Source: Flavobacteriaceae bacterium (GTDB lineage: Bacteria > Bacteroidota > Bacteroidia > Flavobacteriales > Flavobacteriaceae). From it: a stretch of 5,108 nucleotides of DNA. The DNA lies in NCBI GenBank assembly GCA_030590765.1, contig JAUVCP010000213.1, positions 1 to 5,108 of the forward strand. The letters are read 5' to 3'. Under the pieces are notes generated by a model, which made no database searches, was not told the DNA's origin, and saw nothing but the letters and a program-made list of their open reading frames with translations. Within the stretch, counting starts at the first letter, position 1. Each line of letters starts with the position of its first letter. This document shows positions 1-5,108 of this stretch, in pieces. The translations under genes and the position numbers were made by a program.

Positions 1-347
1 AAATATTTGTTCAACCGTTCCCAACGAATGGGAAAAAATGGAATATTTCACAAGGATTTGGGTTTGATCCCATGTGGTCCTTTGACGGTAAGGAAATCTA
101 CTATAGGAATAACAACCAATTATTTGCCGTTAAAGTAAATATAGATTCAGGTTTTGTAAATAAAGAACCCGAATTACTATTTCAAGGAGATTTTGCAGAT
201 GTTTTAATGAGATCATTCGCAATAAGTAATGACAATAAAAAGATTTTGATATTGAAACCCATGAGTAATGTTGAAACCACAAGAGAACTGACAATTATCG
301 ATAATTGGTTTGTAGATCTGCACAATAAAATTCCTGCAAACGATTGA
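1..347 (+). CDS. C-terminal part of a WD40-like (PD40/TolB-type) beta-propeller protein, 5' end outside the window
   Basis: The open frame is already open at the left edge (first full codon at 3) and runs to TGA at 345-347, giving about 114 residues. The ATG at 72 is internal and not the real start, because the codons before it read as the same family (IFVQPFP, then WNIS, then DPMWSFDGKEIYYR). This is the last part of a PD40-type propeller: one blade with the W-S-x-D-G-x-E-I-Y-Y-R pattern, a strand pair (QLFAVKV), a LLFQGDF segment, a final blade (FAISNDNKKILILKP) and the typical tail IDNWFVDL. In known families this tail closes long proteins that begin with a Ser/Thr kinase domain or a winged-helix DNA-binding domain, sometimes followed by TolB-like or TPR segments. 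Which of these applies cannot be seen here. The gene is followed by an intergenic region with no clear terminator hairpin. The fold call is fairly safe; the whole-protein function is unknown. Confidence 0.8.
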   Translation, partial: IFVQPFPTNGKKWNISQGFGFDPMWSFDGKEIYYRNNNQLFAVKVNIDSGFVNKEPELLFQGDFADVLMRSFAISNDNKKILILKPMSNVETTRELTIIDNWFVDLHNKIPAND

Positions 348-373
348 TCAAAGTAATCTTACCTAAAAACCCA

Positions 374-413
374 CAAACCATACGTTATAAATGCAATTCA
401 TGCTGAATAATTG
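374..413. promoter_or_regulatory. Paired 20-bp direct repeat, likely operator for an AraC-type regulator (site A)
   Basis: Two abutting 20-bp units occupy 374-393 and 394-413. They share the pattern CAAnyCATrC near their left ends and an A/T-rich right half ending in TG. The same pair occurs at 2433-2472 upstream of the secreted-protein gene. Over 374-421 versus 2433-2480, 39 of 48 positions match. Direct half-sites repeated every 20 bp, about two helical turns, fit the way the two helix-turn-helix units of an AraC-type domain commonly dock on one DNA face. The site lies 76 bp before the -7 box of the AraC-type regulator gene, so autoregulation is the natural guess. Binding by that protein is inference. 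Confidence 0.6.
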
Positions 414-461
414 TAACCTTTAATATCATCAAGTAATATAGAATAATTCTAAACAAGGTTT

Positions 462-502
462 TTGATTAAAAATATTTTCCGAAATTTCGTATCTTTAGTG
501 GT
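462..502 (+). promoter_or_regulatory. Probable promoter of the AraC-type regulator gene
   Basis: TATCTTTA at 490-497 matches the Bacteroidota -7 consensus TAnnTTTG except for its last base. It sits in a longer stretch, GTATCTTTAGTGGT (489-502), that recurs with one change at 2518-2531. The nearest upstream TTG (462-464) is 25 bp from the -7 box, longer than the usual spacing of about 19-20 bp, so the -33 element is weak or absent. That would fit dependence on an activator. Transcription would begin near 505, leaving a leader of about 28 nt before the ATG at 533. Confidence 0.55.
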
Positions 503-532
503 CAAACAAATCACTCTTACTTTTTTTTGATA

Positions 533-2380
533 ATGGATAAGGCTTTTATACATAAAGTTGAACAAATAATCCTTGAACATATTGAAGATGAAAAATTTGG
601 TGCAAATGAACTGGCCTCTGAAATAAATTTGAGTAGTTCTCAATTATTAAGAAGAATAAAAAACATATCTGGTAAAACTACAAGTGAATTTATAAGAGAC
701 ACACGGCTTCAGGAAGCAGCAAAACTAATCAAAGAAGATCAATATACTGCCTCAGAGATTTCATTTCAGATAGGTTTTAGTAGCCCATCCTATTTTAACA
801 AATGTTTTCACGATTATTTTGGTATCACTCCCGGCGAATACAAAGAAAAATTTGAAAAAATATTAATTGAAGAAGAAACCCAACCAAAACTTAAAAAACC
901 AACTCGCTTAAAACATCAAAAAAATATACTTCTTGTTATATTAAGTGTAGTAGTAATCATAATTTCATTTATACTAGTTAAAAACTTTTTAAATACAAGG
1001 GGGGAAAATCAATCCTATTCTATTGCAGTACTTCCTATCAAATGCCTTAGCAATGATAAATCCAACCAATACTTTGCAGATGGAGTAATGGATGATATTA
1101 TGAATCATCTTTCAACAATTAAGGAATTCAGAGTAATTTCAAGGACTACCATGGAACAATACCGCAAAACCAACAAAACAGCTCCAGAAATTTCCAAAGA
1201 ATTAAGAATTTCCCATATTATCGAATCCAGTTTTCAAAAGTATAAAGACTCTGTTATGATCATTGTACAGTTGATCGATGCTAAAAAGGATAAACACATA
1301 TGGTCTAAAAAATTTGAAAGAGAATTCGGTAATATATTCACTTTAGAAAGTGAAATCGCCAAAGAAATAGCAAGTGAATTAAAAATAACACTTAGCCCAG
1401 ACAAAATAAATCAAATTGAATCTAAACCAACAGATAATCTGGAAGCTTATACCCTATATTTAAAGGGGCGATTTTTTTGGCATCAAAGAACAAAAAAAGA
1501 CTTAGAAAGAAGTATTTACTACTATAACCAGACTCTTCAATTAGATTCAACTTACGCCCTTGCATATAGTGGATTGGCCGACACCTATTTACATATGGCC
1601 GGATGGGGATGGTATGATAGAATGAAAGGGTTATTAAAAGCAAAAGAGTTTGCTACAAAAGCACTCTTTATTAATAATAATATTGCAGAATCTCATGCTA
1701 CGATGGGAGCATTATTTGCTTATGGCCAATGGAACTGGAATGCTGGTGAAAAAGAATTTAAACACGCTATTTCTTTAAATCCAAATTATGCTTCGGCACA
1801 TGAATATTATTCCATGTTACTAGATGTAATGGGAAGACGCAAAGAAGCACGCAAGGAAATTGACATAGCCCTACAACTAAACCCACATTCTGCAATACTA
1901 AATCAATTAAGTGCTGGTTATTATTTTAGAAGTGAATATTACGACAAATCACTGGAAAAAAGTTTAAAAAATCAAAAGAATTTTAAAAATCATCCATTAG
2001 TAAATACTAATAATTTTAGAATTTATATGATGCAAAAAAATTATTCTAAGGCTATTCAAGAATTGAAACGTAATCTGGAATTAAATCCATTAACTCAGAA
2101 ATATGTGGATACAGTTCAGATAATTTATAAAAATTCTGGAATTAAAGGTGTTTACAGATGGAGGCTTCAAAATGACATTAAGAATAATTACGAAATATAT
2201 TTTATAGCAGAGAAATATGCATTTTTGGGCGAAAATGACAAGGCACTAACTTTACTTGAAAAATGCTACAAAAGCAGAAGCGTTTGGGCTCCCTATATAA
2301 AATGTAACCCATTTTTTAAAAATCTCCAATCAGAACCAAGATTTCAAACCATTTTAAAAAAAATGAATTTAGACGATTAA
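533..2380 (+). CDS. Membrane-anchored AraC-type transcriptional regulator with TolB/FlgO-like and TPR sensor region
   Basis: A 615-residue protein. Residues about 1-107 form an AraC/XylS DNA-binding domain with two helix-turn-helix units (about 24-45 and 73-96) and the family signature around GFSSPSYFNKCF...YFGITPGEY. A basic stretch (KKPTRLKHQK, 121-130) precedes a single transmembrane helix (about 131-151), which places the DNA-binding part in the cytoplasm by the positive-inside rule. Residues about 162-285 are a TolB/FlgO-like domain (SIAVLPI, then YFADG, VISRTTMEQY, QLIDA, HIWSKKFERE). From about 305 to 580 there are TPR-like helical repeats (e.g. AYSGLADTYL, EKEFKHAISLNPNYA), ending in a tail common in such proteins (PRFQTILKKM). 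The order is reversed from classical AraC proteins, whose DNA-binding domain is C-terminal. The layout resembles CadC/ToxR one-component regulators with a different DNA-binding module. The ATG at 533 is preferred over the TTG at 527 because the -7 box is close by and the AraC domain is complete from there. The signal sensed is unknown. Paired repeats lie upstream of it and of the next gene. Confidence 0.88.
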   Translation: MDKAFIHKVEQIILEHIEDEKFGANELASEINLSSSQLLRRIKNISGKTTSEFIRDTRLQEAAKLIKEDQYTASEISFQIGFSSPSYFNKCFHDYFGITPGEYKEKFEKILIEEETQPKLKKPTRLKHQKNILLVILSVVVIIISFILVKNFLNTRGENQSYSIAVLPIKCLSNDKSNQYFADGVMDDIMNHLSTIKEFRVISRTTMEQYRKTNKTAPEISKELRISHIIESSFQKYKDSVMIIVQLIDAKKDKHIWSKKFEREFGNIFTLESEIAKEIASELKITLSPDKINQIESKPTDNLEAYTLYLKGRFFWHQRTKKDLERSIYYYNQTLQLDSTYALAYSGLADTYLHMAGWGWYDRMKGLLKAKEFATKALFINNNIAESHATMGALFAYGQWNWNAGEKEFKHAISLNPNYASAHEYYSMLLDVMGRRKEARKEIDIALQLNPHSAILNQLSAGYYFRSEYYDKSLEKSLKNQKNFKNHPLVNTNNFRIYMMQKNYSKAIQELKRNLELNPLTQKYVDTVQIIYKNSGIKGVYRWRLQNDIKNNYEIYFIAEKYAFLGENDKALTLLEKCYKSRSVWAPYIKCNPFFKNLQSEPRFQTILKKMNLDD

Positions 2381-2432
2381 TCAAGACTGGAAAGAATCTA
2401 TATTACTCAAAAATAGTTACGCTTTTAAATTT

Positions 2433-2472
2433 CAATCCATGCGTTAAAATTGCAATCCATGCGCAATAATTA
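2433..2472. promoter_or_regulatory. Paired 20-bp direct repeat, likely operator for the AraC-type regulator (site B)
   Basis: Two abutting 20-bp units: CAATCCATGCGTTAAAATTG (2433-2452) and a second copy at 2453-2472 that begins with the identical 11-mer CAATCCATGCG and keeps the A/T-rich right half. This is the cleaner of the two sites in the window; the other is at 374-413. A much weaker third unit (about half of its positions matching, largely A/T) may precede it at 2413-2432. The pair ends 46 bp before the -7 box of the secreted-protein gene. Its spacing and location suggest a binding site for the AraC-type protein encoded just upstream, acting as an activator or repressor. Binding itself has not been shown. 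Confidence 0.65.
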
Positions 2473-2517
2473 TAACTTTTTACAGGATTTATGCTATGTA
2501 GTGCATTTTAATTATAA

Positions 2518-2531
2518 GTATCTTTGGTGGT
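2518..2531 (+). promoter_or_regulatory. Probable -7 promoter region of the secreted PepSY-like gene
   Basis: TATCTTTG at 2519-2526 is a perfect match to the Bacteroidota -7 consensus TAnnTTTG and lies in GTATCTTTGGTGGT, which matches the regulator's own promoter (489-502) at 13 of 14 positions. No TTG occurs at the expected -33 distance. Transcription from here would give a leader of roughly 110-135 nt before the coding start. No terminator hairpin separates this promoter from the regulator gene ending at 2380, so some read-through from upstream is possible. Confidence 0.6.
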
Positions 2532-2667
2532 AGAAAATAAGTATAATAACCATTAAAAACTACCACTTATGTACACTTCAATCCAACTCCGCAATTACAT
2601 ACTTTAATATTAGAAATATTAGAGATTTTGTAATCCAAAAAAAATGTCTAATCTAAAATATATTATC

Positions 2668-3177
2668 ATGAAAAAATTAATGTTATGGTTATTAGTTTTT
2701 GGCTTAACCACCCAATTTTACGCTCAGGTCGTAAATAACGGACAGTTACCTGAAATTGAAGTAAAAGCGATAAATTACAAATATTTAAATGACGTAAACA
2801 GCGGTGAAGTGGATACACCGGTAAGATTACTCGAATTAGAAGCAGCAAATTTCGATCCTAGAGATAGAAAAGATTTATATGAGGATGAATATGGTTTTTA
2901 CAAAGTATCCTTTTATATCCCCGACGGAATGATTGTTGCGGCTTATGATGGTAATGGTAAAATTGTCAAAACAATTGAGAAATTTAAAGATGTTAAACCT
3001 CCAAGAACGGTTATAAATTCTGTTGCAGATAGATTTCCTGGTTGGGGAATTTCCAATGATGTTTATAAAGTTACCTATCACCACAAAAAAGGTACCAATA
3101 AAATGTATAAATTGACACTTAAAAATGGTGATGAACGTATGAAAGTAAAAACTGATGAAAGTGGTAAATTTCTTTAG
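2668..3177 (+). CDS. Small secreted PepSY-like protein of unknown function
   Basis: A 169-residue protein starting MKKLMLWLLVFGLTTQFYAQ, a clear signal peptide with probable cleavage after Ala19. An in-frame ATG at 2644 would add eight residues (MSNLKYII). I prefer 2668 because it gives a standard signal peptide. The mature part (about 150 residues, rich in Lys, Asp and Tyr) has a pattern I read as PepSY-like/BLIP-like: strand FYKVSFYI (77-84), turn AAYDGNGKIV (91-100), a helical segment followed by VADRFPGW (119-126), then paired strands DVYKVTYHH and MYKLTLKNGDERMKVKTDESGKFL-type C-terminus. There are no cysteines in the mature part and no lipobox or sorting domain, so it is likely soluble in the periplasm or exported. 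It is single-gene length, with its own promoter and a strong terminator. The shared direct repeats upstream suggest control by the preceding membrane regulator. Similar flavobacterial proteins may carry an enzyme name (nicotinate-nucleotide adenylyltransferase) in databases; nothing here supports that activity. Confidence 0.75.
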   Translation: MKKLMLWLLVFGLTTQFYAQVVNNGQLPEIEVKAINYKYLNDVNSGEVDTPVRLLELEAANFDPRDRKDLYEDEYGFYKVSFYIPDGMIVAAYDGNGKIVKTIEKFKDVKPPRTVINSVADRFPGWGISNDVYKVTYHHKKGTNKMYKLTLKNGDERMKVKTDESGKFL

Positions 3178-3202
3178 ATCTTTAACTGTTTAATTCCAAA
3201 AT

Positions 3203-3233
3203 AAGGAGCTGCCCTTACGGGCAGCTCTTTTTT
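3203..3233 (+). terminator. Intrinsic terminator of the secreted PepSY-like gene
   Basis: A perfect 9-bp G+C-rich stem, GAGCTGCCC (3206-3214) with GGGCAGCTC (3219-3227), closes a TTAC loop and is followed by six T residues (3228-3233). It starts 25 nt after the stop codon. The A residues before the stem can extend pairing slightly into the T run. Confidence 0.92.
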
Positions 3234-3242
3234 ACATCCATG

Positions 3243-3280
3243 AAAAAACTCTCTTGAAATTCAAGAGAGTTTCAATTTTT
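3243..3280. terminator. Second, probably bidirectional terminator hairpin
   Basis: AAACTCTCTTG (3246-3256) pairs perfectly with CAAGAGAGTTT (3262-3272) around a 5-nt AAATT loop. On the plus strand it is followed by CAATTTTT. On the minus strand the run of A residues at 3243-3248 becomes a run of T, so it suits transcripts arriving from the dihydrolipoyl dehydrogenase gene, whose stop is 214 bp away. It lies 10 bp beyond the stronger plus-strand terminator, as expected between converging genes. Confidence 0.7.
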
Positions 3281-3364
3281 AATTCTCTCATTATACAGTT
3301 CTGTATTAGAACACTGTAGTGTCTAAATATTATGGGTCTGAATTTAGCTATAGCTCAAAAATAT
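3281..3364. other. Non-coding stretch with short inverted repeats between converging genes
   Basis: No coding frame is supported here. Short inverted repeats are visible: ATACAG/CTGTAT around a TT loop (about 3293-3306), TAGA(a)CACT/AGTGTCTA (3307-3325) and AGCTATAGCT (3346-3355). They are short and A/T-rich and may be chance or part of the neighbouring palindromic element. No function is assigned. Confidence 0.4.
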
Positions 3365-3454
3365 CTTTGTGAAACTTTATATTTTCTTATAGTATATCTG
3401 TGAAATAGCTATTACACAAAGACCTACAAAAGATTTTTACAGAGTTTCCCAAAG
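3365..3454. repeat. About 90-bp imperfect palindrome, probable intergenic palindromic repeat element
   Basis: The arms meet at the perfect palindrome AATAGCTATT (3404-3413). The left arm begins CTTTGTGAAACT (3365-3376). The reverse complement of the right end begins CTTTGGGAAACT (3454 back to 3443). Near the centre, CTGTGAAATAGC on the left matches TTTGTGTAATAGC from the right arm. Overall arm identity is roughly two thirds by eye with one or two indels. The CTTTGTGAAACT and CTTTGTG words resemble dispersed intergenic palindromes that I recall from Bacteroidota genomes. As RNA it would fold into one long hairpin in the 3' trailer of the minus-strand dihydrolipoyl dehydrogenase transcript. There is no transposase and no clear target-site duplication. 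Confidence 0.6.
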
Positions 3455-3486
3455 TCAACACTAATATATAACACAAACATTATAAA

Positions 3487-4875
3487 CTACAGATGAATAA
3501 CTTCATCATAAGCATCAGCAACAGCTTCCATTACTGCTTCACTCATTGTAGGGTGTGGATGAATTGCTTTTAATACTTCATGACCTGTTGTTTCTAATTT
3601 TCTACCTAAAACAGCTTCTGCGATCATATCGGTTACTCCTGCTCCAATCATATGACAACCTAACCATTCGCCATACTTTGCATCAAAGATCACTTTTACA
3701 AAGCCTTCCTTTGCCCCTGATGCAGATGCTTTACCAGATGCTGAGAATGGAAATTTACCAACTTTGATCTCGTATCCTTTTTCTATTGCCTGTGCTTCAG
3801 TTAAACCAACACTGGCAATTTCAGGACTCGCATAAGTACAGCCCGGAATATTTCCATAATCAATAGTTTCTGTATTTAAACCTGCAATTTTTTCCACGCA
3901 AGTGATACCCTCTGCAGAAGCAACATGCGCCAAAGCAGGTCCGGGAACTACATCACCAATAGCGTAATAACCTGGCAAATTGGTTTGATAAAAGTCATTT
4001 ACTAAGATTTTATCTTTATCGGTAACGATACCAACATCTTCCAATCCGATGTTTTCAATATTTGATTTGATACCAACTGCTGACAAAATAATATCTGCCT
4101 CAAGTATTTGCTCTCCTTTTTTAGTTTCAACAGTTGCTTTTACACCACTACCTGAAGTATCTACTTTGGTAACACTTGAACTGGTCATTACCTTAATCTT
4201 TGATTTTTTTAAGGACCGATTAAATTGTTTTGACACATCAATATCTTCTAATGGTACCACATTTGGCAAAAACTCAACTATCGTAACCTGGGTTCCCATA
4301 GAGTTGTAAAAATAGGCAAACTCAACTCCTATCGCGCCTGACCCTACTATGATCATACTTTCTGGCTGTTTTGGTAAGGTCATTGCCTCACGGTATCCAA
4401 TCACTTTTTTACCATCAATTGGTAAAAATGGTAATTCACGTGAACGGGCACCTGTTGCAATAATAATATGATCCGCACTATATTCTGTAACTTTATCATC
4501 TGCTGCAGTTACTTCAACTTTTTTTCCTGCTTTGATCTTTCCAAAACCATCAATTACATCCACTTTGTTCTTTTTCAATAAAAACTGAACACCCTTACTC
4601 ATTCCTTCTGCTACATCACGGCTACGTTTTACTATTGCAGAAAAATCTTTATCAATTTCTTTAGCTTTTAAGCCATAAGCATCTACATGTTTTAAATATT
4701 CATAAACCTGTGCACTTTTCAATAGTGCTTTGGTAGGAATACATCCCCAGTTAAGGCAAATTCCACCAAGATTTTCTTTTTCAACTACCGCAACTTTAAA
4801 TCCAAGTTGTGAAGCTCTAATTGCTGTAACATAACCTCCTGGCCCACTACCAATAATAATAATATCGTATTTCAT
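3487..4875 (-). CDS. lpdA: Dihydrolipoyl dehydrogenase (E3), flavoprotein disulfide reductase
   Basis: A complete 462-residue protein of usual family length (EC 1.8.1.4). It reoxidises the dihydrolipoyl groups of 2-oxoacid dehydrogenase complexes and/or the glycine cleavage system, passing electrons via FAD to NAD+ in the cytoplasm. Visible motifs: FAD-binding GSGPGG (9-14) after the first beta strand; redox-active disulfide Cys40-LNWG-Cys45 followed by IPTKALL; ATGAR (140-144); NAD-binding GSGAIG (178-183) with Glu201 at the end of the second strand, which favours NAD; second FAD-contacting GD (307-308) followed by ALAHVASAEG; and the interface pair in HPHPTMSE, with catalytic His441 and Glu446. 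Nothing essential is missing. The ATG at 4873-4875 is the natural start because the first beta strand begins at residue 3. It stands alone, not beside E1/E2 genes, so the complex or complexes it serves cannot be decided from context. Confidence 0.97.
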   Translation of the reverse strand: MKYDIIIIGSGPGGYVTAIRASQLGFKVAVVEKENLGGICLNWGCIPTKALLKSAQVYEYLKHVDAYGLKAKEIDKDFSAIVKRSRDVAEGMSKGVQFLLKKNKVDVIDGFGKIKAGKKVEVTAADDKVTEYSADHIIIATGARSRELPFLPIDGKKVIGYREAMTLPKQPESMIIVGSGAIGVEFAYFYNSMGTQVTIVEFLPNVVPLEDIDVSKQFNRSLKKSKIKVMTSSSVTKVDTSGSGVKATVETKKGEQILEADIILSAVGIKSNIENIGLEDVGIVTDKDKILVNDFYQTNLPGYYAIGDVVPGPALAHVASAEGITCVEKIAGLNTETIDYGNIPGCTYASPEIASVGLTEAQAIEKGYEIKVGKFPFSASGKASASGAKEGFVKVIFDAKYGEWLGCHMIGAGVTDMIAEAVLGRKLETTGHEVLKAIHPHPTMSEAVMEAVADAYDEVIHL

Positions 4876-4927
4876 TGTAAAAAGAAGTTTATAATGTTTA
4901 ATTTGTGCTTAATTGATTTTAAGGCTG

Positions 4928-4935
4928 CAAAGTAA
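4928..4935 (-). promoter_or_regulatory. lpdA: Possible -7 element for the dihydrolipoyl dehydrogenase gene
   Basis: Read on the minus strand this is TTACTTTG, one base off the Bacteroidota -7 consensus TAnnTTTG. It lies 52 bp before the start codon. No TTG sits at the expected -33 distance; the only nearby TTG is about 9 bp upstream of the box. Support is moderate. Confidence 0.4.
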
Positions 4936-4952
4936 AGAAATATTCAAGACAT

Positions 4953-4972
4953 ATCCCGCTAATAAGCGGGAT
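4953..4972 (-). terminator. Perfect 8-bp hairpin, probable terminator of the FtsX-type permease gene
   Basis: ATCCCGCT (4953-4960) pairs perfectly with AGCGGGAT (4965-4972) around an AATA loop. It lies 44 nt downstream of the permease stop codon on the minus strand. The T run after it on that strand is weak (ATGTCTTGAATATTTCTTT), so termination may be partial. Because it also sits just upstream of the dihydrolipoyl dehydrogenase -7 box, a regulatory role cannot be excluded. Confidence 0.5.
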
Positions 4973-5016
4973 TAGTTCGACTAGTTGATTTCAAAATCAT
5001 CAAAACCAAAGTCTCA

Positions 5017-5108
5017 CTAATCAAATTTTATTGCTTTTACAGGACTTATTTTACTAACAATATATGATGGTATTATAAGCATAATCAAACATAAAATCAA
5101 AGTACCAA
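5017..5108 (-). CDS. C-terminal tail of an FtsX-family (LolC/E- or MacB-like) ABC transporter permease, 5' part outside the window
   Basis: On the minus strand an open frame enters at the right edge and ends with TAG at 5019-5017, giving 29 residues: a hydrophobic segment (LILCLIMLIIPSYIV) followed by SKISPVKAIKFD. A last transmembrane helix followed by a short cytoplasmic S-P-V/I-K-A-I-R/K-F-D/E tail is characteristic of FtsX-fold permeases of lipoprotein-release and MacB-type ABC systems. Only the tail is visible, so the substrate and exact subfamily cannot be given. It is oriented the same way as the dihydrolipoyl dehydrogenase gene but separated from it by 141 bp that include a hairpin and a possible promoter. 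Confidence 0.7.
   Translation of the reverse strand, partial: GTLILCLIMLIIPSYIVSKISPVKAIKFD

Noticed and set aside
374..413. CRISPR array or iteron-type reading of the 20-bp repeats
   Set aside because: The units abut without spacers, occur in just two pairs 2 kb apart, and each pair sits upstream of a promoter-like element. There are no cas or replication genes.
527..532. TTG at 527 as the start of the AraC-type regulator, two codons upstream of the ATG
   Set aside because: It adds only two residues, uses a rarer start codon and sits inside a T run. The ATG at 533 gives a complete AraC domain and a normal leader.
2569..2607. 12-codon frame as a real leader-peptide gene
   Set aside because: Too short to support without conservation, and no regulatory hairpin or codon pattern such as a run of one amino acid accompanies it. 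It is kept only as an observation.
2644..2667. ATG at 2644 as the start of the secreted PepSY-like protein
   Set aside because: It would place eight extra residues before an otherwise standard MKKL-type signal peptide. It is possible, since the A run just before it is typical of these starts, but the start at 2668 is the better guess.
2666..3084. Minus-strand open frames opposite the secreted PepSY-like gene
   Set aside because: They are antisense to a gene with a clear signal peptide and a terminator in the right direction, and show no domain features.
3361..3370. TATCTTTG at 3362-3369 as a plus-strand promoter
   Set aside because: It matches the -7 consensus but lies at the outer end of the palindromic element, points towards the 3' end of a minus-strand gene, and has no coding frame after it.
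4049..4309. Plus-strand open frames inside the dihydrolipoyl dehydrogenase gene (3555-3767 and 4049-4309)
   Set aside because: Both lie entirely opposite a complete, motif-rich enzyme gene and their translations show no recognisable domain.

Overview
The window looks like chromosomal DNA from a flavobacterium or a close relative in the Bacteroidota. The evidence is the strong A+T bias, the TAnnTTTG-type -7 boxes, start codons preceded by A/T-rich stretches instead of clear Shine-Dalgarno sequences, a signal peptide ending in the common ...AQ pattern, and the sequence character of the dihydrolipoyl dehydrogenase and FtsX-type tail. I cannot name the species from the sequence alone.

Layout, left to right. 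(1) The 3' end of a plus-strand gene for a WD40-like (PD40/TolB-type) beta-propeller protein stops at 347. (2) A 185-bp intergenic region carries two abutting 20-bp direct repeats (374-413) and a -7 box (490-497). (3) A 615-residue membrane-anchored regulator runs from 533 to 2380: N-terminal AraC-type DNA-binding domain, one transmembrane helix, then a TolB/FlgO-like domain and TPR repeats predicted to lie in the periplasm. (4) A 287-bp intergenic region carries a second pair of the same 20-bp repeats (2433-2472) and a nearly identical -7 region (2518-2531). (5) A small secreted PepSY-like protein follows (2668-3177), closed by a strong intrinsic terminator (3203-3233). (6) A gene-free stretch separates the two strands. 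It holds a second, probably bidirectional terminator hairpin and a roughly 90-bp imperfect palindrome of the intergenic repeat type (3365-3454). (7) The minus strand carries a complete dihydrolipoyl dehydrogenase gene (4875 to 3487). Upstream of it lie a probable promoter, a hairpin and the last 29 codons of an FtsX-family ABC permease (ending at 5017).

The most interesting feature is a possible small regulatory circuit. The same paired 20-bp direct repeat (39 of 48 positions identical between the two sites) lies upstream of both the AraC-type regulator and the secreted-protein gene. Both promoters share a 14-bp -7 region identical at 13 positions and lack a well-placed TTG -33 element. AraC-type domains commonly bind two direct half-sites about two helical turns apart. 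The simplest reading is that the regulator binds both sites, controlling itself and the downstream secreted protein in response to something sensed by its periplasmic TPR part. That reading is inference; the repeats and domain order are seen directly. Dihydrolipoyl dehydrogenase and the permease appear to be unrelated housekeeping neighbours on the other strand.
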